This document shows positions 1 through 8,867 of a DNA stretch of 64,000 bases, piece after piece. Source of the DNA: Vibrio sp. qd031 (GTDB lineage Bacteria; Pseudomonadota; Gammaproteobacteria; Enterobacterales; Vibrionaceae); NCBI RefSeq assembly GCF_002100145.1, contig NZ_JXQD01000025.1, forward strand, positions 716,166 to 780,165, read 5' to 3'. Below the pieces are notes generated by a model that saw only the letters and a list, made by a program, of their open reading frames with translations, was not told the origin of the DNA and made no database searches. Both the position numbers and the translations under genes were made by a program. Position 1 is the stretch's first letter; every line of letters begins with the position of its first letter.

Positions 1-1424
1 AGGCGCTGGAACAAGCGTATGACAAAGAACAAAGCCAAGCGGCCAAAGACGCCATCGCACAAATTTTAATTAACTCGCGAATGTCCGCAGAAGGTCGCCG
101 ACCAATTTGTCAGGATACCGGCATTGTTACCTGCTTTGTGAATATTGGTATGCAAGTGCAATGGAATAGCGATCTCACCGTTCAACAAATGGTGGACGAA
201 GGCGTACGTCGAGCCTACACCGACCCCGATAACCCTTTGCGAGCATCGGTTCTAAAAGATCCGGCGGGTAAACGAATTAATACCAAAGATAATACGCCAG
301 CAGTCGTGCATATTAATATGGTGCCGGGTGACAAAGTTGAAGTTCAGATTGCGGCTAAAGGTGGTGGCTCTGAAAACAAAACCAAAATGGTCATGCTAAA
401 TCCATCTGATGACATTGCAGAATGGGTTGAAAAAACGTTGCCTACAATGGGTGCAGGTTGGTGTCCACCAGGTATGCTAGGGATAGGAATTGGTGGCACG
501 GCTGAAAAAGCCGCGGTATTGGCCAAAGAGTCGCTCATGGAACATATTGATATTCAAAAGCTTATCGATAAAGGCCCAGAGAATGCGGAAGAAGAGCTTC
601 GACTTGATATTTTCAATCGAGTAAACAAACTGGGCATAGGTGCACAAGGCTTAGGTGGCTTAACCACTGTTGTTGACGTAAAAATTAAAACCGCTCCGAC
701 CCATGCCGCATCCAAACCTGTGTGCATGATCCCTAACTGTGCGGCGACGCGCCATGTGCATTTCACATTAGATGGCAGCGGTGCAGCAGAATTGCCCACG
801 CCAAAATTGGAAGACTGGCCACAGATCACGTGGGAAGCGGGCGAGAATACTCGTCGAGTAAACCTTGATAGCATTACGGCTGATGATGTCCAAACTTGGA
901 AAACGGGTGAGACATTACTGTTATCAGGAAAAATCTTGACCGGAAGAGATGCTGCGCATAAACGAATTCAATCTATGCTGCAAAGTGGAGAAGGGCTACC
1001 TGAGGGTGTCGATTTCAAAGGTAAGTTCATCTACTACGTTGGACCTGTTGACGCAGTAGGGGACGAAGTTGTTGGCCCTGCAGGCCCAACAACGTCGACT
1101 CGTATGGACAAGTTTACGGATATGATGCTCACACAAACGGGTGTCCTTGGCATGATCGGTAAAGCTGAACGTGGTCCTGAGACGGTTGCGTCGATTAAAG
1201 AGCACAAAGCGGCTTACTTAATGGCAGTGGGTGGCGCGGCTTATTTGGTGTCTAAGGCGATCAAAAAAGCGAAAGTTGTGGCGTTTGAGGACCTCGGCAT
1301 GGAAGCTATCTACGAATTTGAAGTAGAAGATATGCCGGTTACGGTCGCTGTGGATTCAAAGGGTGCGAACGCACACCAGATTGGCCCAGATACTTGGAAA
1401 GTAAAAATAGCAGAGATGGACTAA
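1..1424 (+). CDS. fumA: Class I (Fe-S) fumarate hydratase, 5' truncated by window
   Basis: Iron-sulphur fumarase that interconverts fumarate and malate in the TCA cycle (cytoplasmic). The first ATG is at 81, but the frame is open back to base 3 and reads a typical fumarase stretch (ALEQAYDKEQ then AQILINSRM), so the true start lies outside the window and roughly 60 or more residues are missing. Counting from the ATG at 81, candidate cluster cysteines are C10 in PICQDTG, C128 in GWCPPG and C220 in PNCAATRH. The C-terminal half has the conserved VGPAGPTTSTRMDKFT and FEDLGMEAIYEF stretches. It resembles the shorter (about 500 aa) class I form of Vibrio and Pseudomonas. An intrinsic terminator follows. 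Confidence 0.95.
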   Translation, partial: ALEQAYDKEQSQAAKDAIAQILINSRMSAEGRRPICQDTGIVTCFVNIGMQVQWNSDLTVQQMVDEGVRRAYTDPDNPLRASVLKDPAGKRINTKDNTPAVVHINMVPGDKVEVQIAAKGGGSENKTKMVMLNPSDDIAEWVEKTLPTMGAGWCPPGMLGIGIGGTAEKAAVLAKESLMEHIDIQKLIDKGPENAEEELRLDIFNRVNKLGIGAQGLGGLTTVVDVKIKTAPTHAASKPVCMIPNCAATRHVHFTLDGSGAAELPTPKLEDWPQITWEAGENTRRVNLDSITADDVQTWKTGETLLLSGKILTGRDAAHKRIQSMLQSGEGLPEGVDFKGKFIYYVGPVDAVGDEVVGPAGPTTSTRMDKFTDMMLTQTGVLGMIGKAERGPETVASIKEHKAAYLMAVGGAAYLVSKAIKKAKVVAFEDLGMEAIYEFEVEDMPVTVAVDSKGANAHQIGPDTWKVKIAEMD

Positions 1425-1431
1425 AAATAAG

Positions 1432-1456
1432 AAAAGCGCAGTTTTCTGCGCTTTTT
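1432..1456 (+). terminator. Intrinsic terminator after fumarase
   Basis: Perfect stem AAAGCGCAG / CTGCGCTTT with a TTTT loop followed by a T run. Confidence 0.85.
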
Positions 1457-1513
1457 CCTATCATTTCAACGAGCTATTTCCTAAAGTAAAGAAAAAACCA
1501 ATCTGGAGAAACC

Positions 1514-1699
1514 ATGCCAAAGTTTGTACAAGCTTTACAAATCCTCATCGCTATTTTGGTTGGCGGTGTGATTGCCTATGACCTGATACTCGGAGGGATC
1601 GCTATTTTCCACGAAAAGTATGTGACTATAACGGTTGCCCTGACACTTCTGCTTGAGTTGGCTCTTTTTGTCATCTACAAACTGATCGAAGAAGATTAA
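1514..1699 (+). CDS. Small two-helix membrane protein, unknown function
   Basis: A 61-residue protein made almost entirely of two hydrophobic segments (about residues 5-25 and 35-56) joined by a short HEKYV loop, with an acidic IEED tail. CTGGAG lies 7 bases before the ATG, a good ribosome-binding site. I do not recognise a named family. It stands alone between the fumarase terminator and ycjX, on the same strand. The good ribosome site, the coherent transmembrane pattern and the lack of a competing frame suggest it is real. Nothing in the sequence indicates a role beyond an inner-membrane location. Confidence 0.65.
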   Translation: MPKFVQALQILIAILVGGVIAYDLILGGIAIFHEKYVTITVALTLLLELALFVIYKLIEED

Positions 1700-1783
1700 C
1701 ATCCAGCAGAATGATATCGCGTTGGGTAAATGGCTAGATCTTTGAATACTATTTGCTTACTCTGAGTAAAACTAGAGGGTTGT

Positions 1784-3163
1784 ATGAAGCGAATATCAAA
1801 CGAAATTAACCAGTTACTTCAACGCGGTGTCGACGCTCATATTTCATTGGGTGTGACCGGACTATCACGCGCCGGTAAAACCGCTTTCATCACGTCTGTT
1901 ACTAATCAATTGTTATACAGTTCCACACACAAAGCGATGCCTTTACTCACGGCACAATCTCAAGGTCGCTTGCTTGGAGCTCGGCAGGTAACACAGTCCA
2001 ACATTCTTACGCCGACTTTTGGCTATAACGCCGCCATCGATTCATTAAGCCTAGAGCCACCCGTTTGGCCCAAACCGACTACCGATGTAGGGGCAATAAA
2101 ACTCGCCTTGCGTTACACCCCGAAAAAGCGCACCAAGAAATTAATGGGAAGTACAGCTACCTTATATGTGGATATTGTTGACTATCCTGGGGAGTGGTTG
2201 TTGGATTTGCCGTTACTTGAACTTAGCTATGAGCAATGGAGCGACAGTCAATACCAACGGCTCGATGACACCAAACAAGCCTTAGCCAATGACTGGATTC
2301 ACGGGGTAGCCAATTTTGAACCCGAACGGCCTTGTGACGACCAGGTGTTTAACGAATTGGCCAACACCTTTAGGGATTATTTGCATCAATGTAAAGATCA
2401 TGGCTACCACTATGTCCAACCAGGGCGCTTTGTTTTGCCGGGTGAATATGCAGGGGCGCCAATACTGGACTTTTTTCCGCTTCCCAAAAGCGCATTTTCA
2501 AACAAAACCGTTAAAAAGTCGGCTCGATATGTTCTTGAACAGCGGTTTGAAGAATATAAAAAAGAAATCGTTAAACCGTTTTTCAAACACTATTTTGCAC
2601 AGTTTAACCGCCAAATTGTGCTGGTGGATCTATTAGGTTCGCTTAATCAAGGTAAACACGCTTTTGAAGATATGCAATTTGCCCTCGAGCAGATCATTAA
2701 AAGTTTCAAGTTTGGCAAACATTCACTTATAAATCGTTTGTTTTCGCCCAAAACCGACAAATTGTTGTTTGCCACCACCAAAATTGACCATGTCACCCCA
2801 GAACAGCAGAAGAATGTCGATAAGTTACTGCAGACATTGATCGCTCCTGTCTGGCAATACGCCTCCTTTGAGCATGTAGAGCTAAAAACCATGTCGGTAA
2901 GCTCTATTCAAGCCACAGAGTATGGACTGGTTACAGACTCAAACGGAAAATCTCCAGCGCTGCGAGGGCAAGACATGGCCTACAATGCCGTCACCGTATA
3001 TCCCGGTGAAGTCCCAGACAATTTGCCTCATGCTGATTATTGGGCAAAAACGGGGTTTGAGTTCTCACCGTTTGCACCTAAGCAGTACTCTAAGCTTGAA
3101 CCGCTCGGGCATATAAGAATTGACGCAGCGTTAGAATATTTATTGGGAGATAAACTGTGGTAA
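1784..3163 (+). CDS. ycjX: YcjX family P-loop GTPase-like protein
   Basis: A 459-residue member of the YcjX (DUF463) family, cytoplasmic nucleotide-binding proteins whose client process is not settled. The phosphate-binding loop GLSRAGKT is at residues 26-33, and a second motif, VDIVDYPGEW, follows near residue 128 and looks like the G3/switch region. The length matches E. coli YcjX (about 465). The stop codon overlaps the GTG start of ycjF by 7 bases, so the two are probably translationally coupled. In E. coli the order ycjX-ycjF-tyrR is the same. I looked for a sigma-32 promoter upstream, as reported for E. coli, and found no convincing one. Confidence 0.93.
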   Translation: MKRISNEINQLLQRGVDAHISLGVTGLSRAGKTAFITSVTNQLLYSSTHKAMPLLTAQSQGRLLGARQVTQSNILTPTFGYNAAIDSLSLEPPVWPKPTTDVGAIKLALRYTPKKRTKKLMGSTATLYVDIVDYPGEWLLDLPLLELSYEQWSDSQYQRLDDTKQALANDWIHGVANFEPERPCDDQVFNELANTFRDYLHQCKDHGYHYVQPGRFVLPGEYAGAPILDFFPLPKSAFSNKTVKKSARYVLEQRFEEYKKEIVKPFFKHYFAQFNRQIVLVDLLGSLNQGKHAFEDMQFALEQIIKSFKFGKHSLINRLFSPKTDKLLFATTKIDHVTPEQQKNVDKLLQTLIAPVWQYASFEHVELKTMSVSSIQATEYGLVTDSNGKSPALRGQDMAYNAVTVYPGEVPDNLPHADYWAKTGFEFSPFAPKQYSKLEPLGHIRIDAALEYLLGDKLW

Positions 3164-4230
3164 AACCGACATCGTCTGAATCCAATGACTCGCATAATGC
3201 CGATATGAAGACCCGTCACGAGTCGAGTTCGTATAAGCCAAAGAAGGTGTTCGAAGAAGCGCGTACCAATGAGATCAATACAGAATCATTAAATGGAGCA
3301 AAACTGTTTGAGCAGCAGCAGACGTTTACGCCGGTTGCATTGCCAGAAGAAGAGGTTGAATCGCCCTTAGAGACTGCACTAACACCCAAAAAAGTGAGTC
3401 GTTGGACTAAGCTCGGACTAATTAGCTTCGGCGGTCTGTGTTCGTGGCAACTGCTAAACAGTTGGTATACCGCCGCTGTGTCGCAGGATTGGTTGGGGCT
3501 GGGGTGGGCAGCTTTTGGTAGTGCCGTAGCTCTAGCGGGGGCAAGCGCTATTGGTAAGGAGTGGTTTAAGCTACGCAGACTCAAAAAACAGATTTCAATG
3601 AATGACAAAGTCGATGCGATTATCGAGGCCGATCAGCGTAAACAAGCTGAAGAGTTTATTCAGAGTTTACACAAGCATAAAAGCGTTGAGCAGCCTCAAT
3701 TTCAACAATGGGTAGACGCCAAGAACGAAAGCCACAGTGCTGAGCATCTGTTTACGCTGTACGACAATTTGGTTTTGGCAAGTAAAGACATGCAAGCAAA
3801 GTCAATTGTTAGCCAATATTCGAGTCAGTGCGCCATCTTAGTCGCGGCAAGCCCATTTGCGCTTGCCGATATTGGCATTGTCGCGTGGCGCGCGATGAAA
3901 ATGATCAATGAATTATCCAGACTATACAGTGTCGAGCTCGGGTACTGGTCTAGGGTCGCTTTGCTAAGACAGGTATTTGTCACTATGGCCGCCGCGGGCG
4001 CAACCGAAGTGGCGGTTGACGCTGGCGTCGATATACTCTCGATGGATATGACAGCGCGAGTCTCGACACGGTTAGCACAAGGTGTAGGGGTAGGGCTGTT
4101 AGTGGCTCGATTAGGGATCAGAACCGTTGATTTACTGCGTCCCGTCGCATGGAAAGAATCGCAACGTTTTACATTGATGGATATGCGAGCAAATCTGCTG
4201 AAATCTCTTAAAACACTCACCTTTAAATAG
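3157..4230 (+). CDS. ycjF: YcjF family inner-membrane protein (DUF697)
   Basis: A 357-residue protein of the YcjF/TIGR01620 family, partner of YcjX by gene order. It has a polar, charged N-terminus of about 80 residues, then two hydrophobic segments around residues 86-130. A helical region follows, and then the conserved C-terminal block with ASPFALADIGIVAWRAMKMI and the glycine-rich VGVGLLVARLG. The start is GTG at 3157 inside the end of ycjX; no better start fits the conserved N-terminus. It probably anchors a YcjX-containing complex at the inner membrane. That is inference from operon structure. Confidence 0.92.
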   Translation: MVKPTSSESNDSHNADMKTRHESSSYKPKKVFEEARTNEINTESLNGAKLFEQQQTFTPVALPEEEVESPLETALTPKKVSRWTKLGLISFGGLCSWQLLNSWYTAAVSQDWLGLGWAAFGSAVALAGASAIGKEWFKLRRLKKQISMNDKVDAIIEADQRKQAEEFIQSLHKHKSVEQPQFQQWVDAKNESHSAEHLFTLYDNLVLASKDMQAKSIVSQYSSQCAILVAASPFALADIGIVAWRAMKMINELSRLYSVELGYWSRVALLRQVFVTMAAAGATEVAVDAGVDILSMDMTARVSTRLAQGVGVGLLVARLGIRTVDLLRPVAWKESQRFTLMDMRANLLKSLKTLTFK

Positions 4231-4261
4231 GTAATTCTTGACCACGAAAAGCGGATACCTC

Positions 4262-4295
4262 ACACTAGGTGTCAAGTATTGTTGACACCTAGTGT
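4262..4295. repeat. Perfect 14-bp inverted repeat in tyrR leader
   Basis: Arms ACACTAGGTGTCAA and TTGACACCTAGTGT are perfectly complementary with a 6-base spacer. The repeat ends 9 bases before the tyrR ATG. No T run follows, so it is a poor terminator. It does not match the TyrR box (TGTAAA-N6-TTTACA). It could be an operator or an mRNA hairpin that affects tyrR translation. Confidence 0.7.
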
Positions 4296-4304
4296 TGTAA
4301 TCCC

Positions 4305-5855
4305 ATGAAATTGGAAGTGTTGTGCCTTGATCGTTTAGGGCTAACCCAAGAGCTACTCGAACTGTTGGTCGCGCGTCACATCGATCTTCGAGGTATTGAA
4401 ATTGATGTACGCGGAAAAATTTATCTTAACTGCACCGAAACAGACTTCGAGTTGTTTCGTGAACTCATGGTTCAAATTCGCCTAATTCAAGGTGTGACAG
4501 ACGTTAGAACCATCCAATTTATGCCAAGTGAGCGTGAAAACCATGAGCTGTTCTCTCTGCTCAATAATATGCCTCAGCCAATCTTATCGCTAAACACTAA
4601 AGGTGAAGTCGATAAAGCTAACAAGGCGGCACTGCTGTTGTTTGGAGATAGAGATGGCTGTTTATCCGGGTCAGTGTTATCAAATCTATTGTCTGGATTC
4701 AGCTACAGCAAATGGCTTGATGCAGGCGCCACCGAGCAAAGCTTTACTGTCATCATAGATGGTCTAGATTACGATTTAGACGCTATCCCTATATACATTA
4801 AAGAGAATGAAACCGACACGATGCATGCCAGTACGTTGGTTTCAATTCGCAGCAAAAGCATGATTGCGGCGCAACCTGTGGTTAACGAACCAAGCAGGCA
4901 AGCTCGGGTGTTCGAGCATCTGGTAGGACGCTCAAGTAAACATAAAGTGATGATCTCACAAGCCAAAAAGCTGGCCCCACTAAATCAACCGCTGCTCATT
5001 CAAGGCGAAACAGGGACCGGCAAAGAAGTGTTGGCTCGTGCGTGCCACGACTCCACCTCTAGATCGGCGCATCCGTTTTTGATATTAAGTTGTGCATCGA
5101 TGCCCGATGATGTAGCCGAAACGGAACTGTTTGGACATGCAGCAGGCCAATTTAACCAAAGCGAAGGTCATAAAGGTATTTTTGAACTTGCCGATGGTGG
5201 AACCGTCTTTTTGGACGAAATTGGCGAGATGAGCCCTCATCTGCAAATGAAATTGGTACGTTTCCTACAAGATGGCACTTTTCGACGAGTGGGCGAAGAA
5301 GAAGAGGTGCACGTCGATGTACGTGTCATAGCGTCGACGGCAAAAAACTTAGCCGGTATGGTTGATAATCACGCCTTTAGAGAAGATCTCTATTTTAGGC
5401 TCAATGTGTTAAACCTAACCATTCCTCCGCTTCGAGAACGTCTAAACGATGTTGAACCTCTGCTTGAGCATTTTATTGCGAAACACAGCCGAGCTTTGGG
5501 CGTAGAAAAAGCCCAACTCACTGATGATGGAAAAGCAGTGCTAGCGGACTATCAATGGCCAGGTAATATACGCGAATTAGAAAATGCCACATTAAGAGCG
5601 CTGTCGCTGAGTGAAGGTCAACTATTGGATGCAAGTGCCTTCGACTTGAAGCCACACGCGTTGTCGCAACAAGGCGCAAAACTGAACCTTGAAGGTTCGT
5701 TAGATTCGATTATGAAAGCGTATGAGGCACAAATCATTCAAACCTTGTATCTGTCGTTTCCAAGCAGCCGGAAACTAGCCAAGCGTCTAGGCGTTTCGCA
5801 CACCTCAATAGCCAACAAATTACGAGACTACGAGATCAATAAGCATGAAGACTAA
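4305..5855 (+). CDS. tyrR: TyrR, aromatic amino acid regulator
   Basis: A 516-residue DNA-binding regulator of aromatic amino acid synthesis and transport. An N-terminal ACT-like domain begins MKLEVLCLDRLGLTQELL. A PAS domain starts near residue 80. An AAA+ domain follows with Walker A GETGTGKE (about 233-240) and FLDEIGEM as Walker B. The C-terminal helix-turn-helix contains SSRKLAKRLGVSHTSIANK. The GAFTGA loop needed to activate sigma-54 polymerase is replaced by the HAAGQFNQSEGH region, as expected for TyrR, which acts on sigma-70 promoters. A strong inverted repeat sits just before the ATG and no good Shine-Dalgarno is visible. The end overlaps rimJ by 11 bases. Confidence 0.95.
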   Translation: MKLEVLCLDRLGLTQELLELLVARHIDLRGIEIDVRGKIYLNCTETDFELFRELMVQIRLIQGVTDVRTIQFMPSERENHELFSLLNNMPQPILSLNTKGEVDKANKAALLLFGDRDGCLSGSVLSNLLSGFSYSKWLDAGATEQSFTVIIDGLDYDLDAIPIYIKENETDTMHASTLVSIRSKSMIAAQPVVNEPSRQARVFEHLVGRSSKHKVMISQAKKLAPLNQPLLIQGETGTGKEVLARACHDSTSRSAHPFLILSCASMPDDVAETELFGHAAGQFNQSEGHKGIFELADGGTVFLDEIGEMSPHLQMKLVRFLQDGTFRRVGEEEEVHVDVRVIASTAKNLAGMVDNHAFREDLYFRLNVLNLTIPPLRERLNDVEPLLEHFIAKHSRALGVEKAQLTDDGKAVLADYQWPGNIRELENATLRALSLSEGQLLDASAFDLKPHALSQQGAKLNLEGSLDSIMKAYEAQIIQTLYLSFPSSRKLAKRLGVSHTSIANKLRDYEINKHED

Positions 5856-6408
5856 TGGCTGTATTCATCAGGAATCTGACTTTATACTCCGATTAGCGGT
5901 CCCAGACGATGCCGGTAGGATCAGTGACTATTTTTTGCAAAATAGAGAACATCTAAAGCCGTGGGACCCTAAGCGGGAAGAGGCGTTCTATACGCTTCAA
6001 GGCTGGCGACAAAAACTCATTAAGCTGAATGAACTGCATCAACATGATCTTGCGTTTTACTGTGTCATCGTTGATAGCGAAGGCGTCATGTTAGGGACTA
6101 TTTCATTTTCGAATCTCACCCAGTTTCCATTTCACGCCGGTAATGTGGGGTATTCGTTAGCTCAGAGTGCACAGGGGCGCGGCATTATGAGGCGAGCGTT
6201 GAAAGCAGCCTGTCAATGGATGTTTACTGAAAAAGGGCTGCACCGAATTATGGCCGCATACATTCCTCGCAATGTTCGCAGCGCTAACGTTTTAGAGTCG
6301 CTTGGTTTTGAAAAAGAAGGCTTAGCAAAACAATATTTACTTATCGATGGGCAGTGGCAAGACCATGTCTTGACGTCACTTATCAACCAACAATGGAAAG
6401 CACAGTAG
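5845..6408 (+). CDS. rimJ: RimJ-like GNAT N-acetyltransferase
   Basis: A 187-residue GNAT acetyltransferase closest to RimJ, which acetylates the N-terminal alanine of ribosomal protein S5. Typical features are REHLKPWDP near the N-terminus, the acetyl-CoA loop QSAQGRGIMRRAL (Q/RxxGxG/A type) near residue 112, and the C-terminal NVRSANVLESLGFEKEG motif. The ATG lies inside the last codons of tyrR, suggesting co-transcription and coupling. Related Rim/Spe acetyltransferases share this fold, so the S5 substrate is inferred. Confidence 0.85.
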   Translation: MKTNGCIHQESDFILRLAVPDDAGRISDYFLQNREHLKPWDPKREEAFYTLQGWRQKLIKLNELHQHDLAFYCVIVDSEGVMLGTISFSNLTQFPFHAGNVGYSLAQSAQGRGIMRRALKAACQWMFTEKGLHRIMAAYIPRNVRSANVLESLGFEKEGLAKQYLLIDGQWQDHVLTSLINQQWKAQ

Positions 6409-6998
6409 TGGATAGATTAGATAAACAATTGGCGTTGGTTTTCGAACTCGACAAACTAAAGTCCGTGCTCAGACGTACAAAAGTAAAATCCGCTCAAGGG
6501 CGTCTAGAGAATACCGCGGAACACAGTTGGCATGTCGCTACAATGGCTCTGTTATGTGAAGAGCATGCGGACGAACCCGTGAACATCAATACAGTGATCA
6601 AAATGCTTCTGCTGCACGATATTGTTGAAATTGACGCTGGCGATACCTTTGTTTATGACGCGGTTGCATCGCAATCCCAGCAGCAAAAAGAGTTAGAGGC
6701 GGCCGATCGCCTGTTTGGCTACTTAGAGCCCGATCAACGTGCAGAACTACGCGCAATTTGGGATGAGTTTGAGCAAGCCGAGTCGGCGGAAGCTCGGTTT
6801 GCCAAAGCCATGGATCGTTTTATCCCTTTATTGATGAATTTTAACAATAGTGGACAAAGTTGGGTAGAACATGGCATCAGTCGTTCTCAAGTCATCGCAA
6901 TCAATGGCCGAATCGAGAAGGGCTCTCGCGCATTATGGGCTAAGGCGCTTAATATCATTGAAACGTCCGTCGAAAACGGCTGGCTAAAACCGGAATAA
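6393..6998 (+). CDS. HD-domain hydrolase (YfbR-like, COG1896)
   Basis: A 201-residue metal-dependent phosphohydrolase of the HD superfamily. The metal ligands are visible: His in TAEHSWHVA (near residue 36), the HD pair in LLLHDIVEIDAGD (near 73-74), and a downstream Asp in AKAMDRFIPLLMN. Relatives include the 5'-deoxynucleotidase YfbR, but the substrate here is not determined by sequence. I chose the ATG at 6393 (MESTVVDR), overlapping the rimJ stop by 16 bases. GTG at 6408, with GGAA upstream, is an alternative. The upstream in-frame ATG at 6354 is unlikely because the conserved family sequence begins later. Confidence 0.85.
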   Translation: MESTVVDRLDKQLALVFELDKLKSVLRRTKVKSAQGRLENTAEHSWHVATMALLCEEHADEPVNINTVIKMLLLHDIVEIDAGDTFVYDAVASQSQQQKELEAADRLFGYLEPDQRAELRAIWDEFEQAESAEARFAKAMDRFIPLLMNFNNSGQSWVEHGISRSQVIAINGRIEKGSRALWAKALNIIETSVENGWLKPE

Positions 6999-7015
6999 AA
7001 ACAAAAGCATTTACT

Positions 7016-7489
7016 ATGAAATATCAATCGATTGACGACTATAAAAGAAAGTGGATTTTCACTCACGCTTCTATGCCACTGAGTGAAGACGCGCTCACGT
7101 TCATCAAACCGTTTTCGCAAGCGCAGGCTGCGCAGTTTTGGAAAGAGAACATATCTCGAGAAAGCCCAGATATGGAGCGTCTAAATCGCCAAGATTGGCC
7201 GTCAAATCTAGAAAACTGGAGCAGTGAAGAAGAGTGGATGAAGTCGTGGGATTCAGACGATGATTCGATGCCTGAAGAGTTGATGGCGCACTTAGATTGG
7301 CAGGACGATGTTACTGTCTACTTTTGCTATGAAAAATACAATGTCATTGAGACGAACTGGAAAACGTTTAAACGTCATTGGAAAAACTTTTTATTTTACG
7401 ATGACGGTCCTATCTTGATTGCTCGTCGCCGTAAGCAAGCAGCATGGTTTCAAGATAATGGCAAAGTGAAGCTGGGAGCGCGCCCTTAA
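7016..7489 (+). CDS. DUF2947 family protein
   Basis: A 157-residue soluble acidic protein without signal peptide or membrane segments. The sequence (MKYQSIDDYKRKWIFTH start, several W-rich stretches such as ENWSSEEEWMKSW and ETNWKTFKRHW) matches what I remember of DUF2947, a family of uncharacterised proteins common in vibrios. It is 17 bases downstream of the HD-hydrolase gene and ends before a bidirectional terminator, so it is likely the last gene of the tyrR-rimJ-HD transcription unit. No catalytic motif is evident. Confidence 0.8.
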   Translation: MKYQSIDDYKRKWIFTHASMPLSEDALTFIKPFSQAQAAQFWKENISRESPDMERLNRQDWPSNLENWSSEEEWMKSWDSDDDSMPEELMAHLDWQDDVTVYFCYEKYNVIETNWKTFKRHWKNFLFYDDGPILIARRRKQAAWFQDNGKVKLGARP

Positions 7490-7540
7490 CACTGAGTTGT
7501 TAAGAGGGTGATAGTGGCTATTGCAGCCAAGTTTAAGCAA

Positions 7541-7565
7541 AAAAAAAGCGCCTTACGGCGCTTTT
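7541..7565. terminator. Bidirectional intrinsic terminator
   Basis: Stem AGCGCC / GGCGCT with loop TTAC, an A run on the left and a T run on the right. It serves the DUF2947 gene (+) and msrAB (-), which converge here. Confidence 0.85.
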
Positions 7566-7616
7566 CTCATTTGAGCTTAATGCGGTTGCTCTAAACCCGC
7601 AAAGGCGCAACTGTCT

Positions 7617-8738
7617 TCACTCAAACATCGGAAGGTAGCGTTCAAAGCCACGAGAGGCCAGTTGATCTTTGGGGATAAACTCTAAAGAGGCCGAATTAAT
7701 ACAGTAACGTAAACCTGTAGGCGCAGGCCCATCGGTAAACACATGGCCTAGGTGCGAGTCTGCGTATTTGCTTCTTAATTCAACTCGGGTGTAAAACAGT
7801 TTGGTGTCTTCGTGCTCGGTCACATAATGCGAGTCAATAGGCTTGGTAAAGCTTGGCCACCCTGTTCCTGATTTGTATTTGTCGGTTGACGAAAATAGCG
7901 GTTCACCCGACACAATATCGACATAGATACCTTCAGCTTTATTATCCCAAAATTCATTGTCAAAAGGACGCTCGGTGCCTTCTTCTTGAGTCACAACCCA
8001 TTGCAGTTTGGACAGCTTCTGCTTAATTTCTTCATCACTAGGACGGGCATACACAATTGCGTCTGTAGCCGCTTGACCTTCTATAAGGCTAAGCAAGGTT
8101 ACTGGGTTCTCTTCGCGATCTTTACCAAATATTTTGTCTAAGTATTGGTCACGACCAGAAGCGTGGCGATAGTATTTGTATCGAATTGGATTGGTTTTGT
8201 AATAATCTTGATGGTAATCCTCAGCGACGTAAAACTCTTCCAAGGGTAATACATCCACTTTAAGCGGCTTTTGATACACGCCTAAGGCGTCAACTTGAGT
8301 TATAAACTGTTCTACTTGCGCTTTCTGTTGCTCGTTGTGATAAAAAACAGCTGGGCGATACTGTGGGCCACGATCCACAAACGAGCCTTGATTGTCGGTG
8401 GGATCCATGTGTCTAAATAATTGATCGACAATGTCTAGGTAAGAGACTACCGACGGGTCGTAGCTTACTTGTATGACTTCAATGTGGCCGCTTTTTCCTG
8501 AAGCAACTTCCTTATACGTTGGGTTCGGTTTCTCACCACCGGCGTAACCAGAAACGACGTCATACACGCCGTCCAATTTCTCTAAGTCTGATTCGGTACA
8601 CCAAAAGCACCCACCCGCAAGCGTGGCCAATTCTGCATCTTCAGGTACCTCGATAGCTGTCTTGGCGACGGATAATACCGAGCCAAATGCGGCGAATACT
8701 AGTAGGGCAATGAGCCACGGTGATTTTAACAACTTCAT
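7617..8738 (-). CDS. msrAB: Membrane-anchored methionine sulfoxide reductase MsrAB fusion
   Basis: A 373-residue fusion that repairs both S- and R-methionine sulfoxide. Residues 8-25 form a signal or anchor helix, so the enzyme faces the periplasm. MsrA spans about residues 38-200 with catalytic GCFWC (C44, C47). MsrB spans about 230-365 with catalytic RYCINSASL (C346). Only three cysteines exist in the protein. The zinc-binding CxxC pairs of many MsrB are absent ([10 protein letters not shown] instead), and the usual resolving cysteine position in SGxGWPSF is T292. MsrB recycling must therefore use direct thiol reduction or another partner. The family resembles neisserial PilB, but without its N-terminal thioredoxin-like domain. 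Confidence 0.93.
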   Translation of the reverse strand: MKLLKSPWLIALLVFAAFGSVLSVAKTAIEVPEDAELATLAGGCFWCTESDLEKLDGVYDVVSGYAGGEKPNPTYKEVASGKSGHIEVIQVSYDPSVVSYLDIVDQLFRHMDPTDNQGSFVDRGPQYRPAVFYHNEQQKAQVEQFITQVDALGVYQKPLKVDVLPLEEFYVAEDYHQDYYKTNPIRYKYYRHASGRDQYLDKIFGKDREENPVTLLSLIEGQAATDAIVYARPSDEEIKQKLSKLQWVVTQEEGTERPFDNEFWDNKAEGIYVDIVSGEPLFSSTDKYKSGTGWPSFTKPIDSHYVTEHEDTKLFYTRVELRSKYADSHLGHVFTDGPAPTGLRYCINSASLEFIPKDQLASRGFERYLPMFE

Positions 8739-8867
8739 ATCTGTTCCCTGTTTTTTGAGTAGCTTATTAACGTAGACATGATTTTTGCTATTTTTCTTTC
8801 AATGTCACCTCTATTTTTACGCTAAACCGCGCGGATTGATCACTGATTACCATGATTTAGTTGCTTT

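Noticed and set aside
1730..1783. Sigma-32 promoter before ycjX, as reported in E. coli
   Set aside because: CTTTGAA-like element is present, but no CCCCAT-type -10 at the right spacing.
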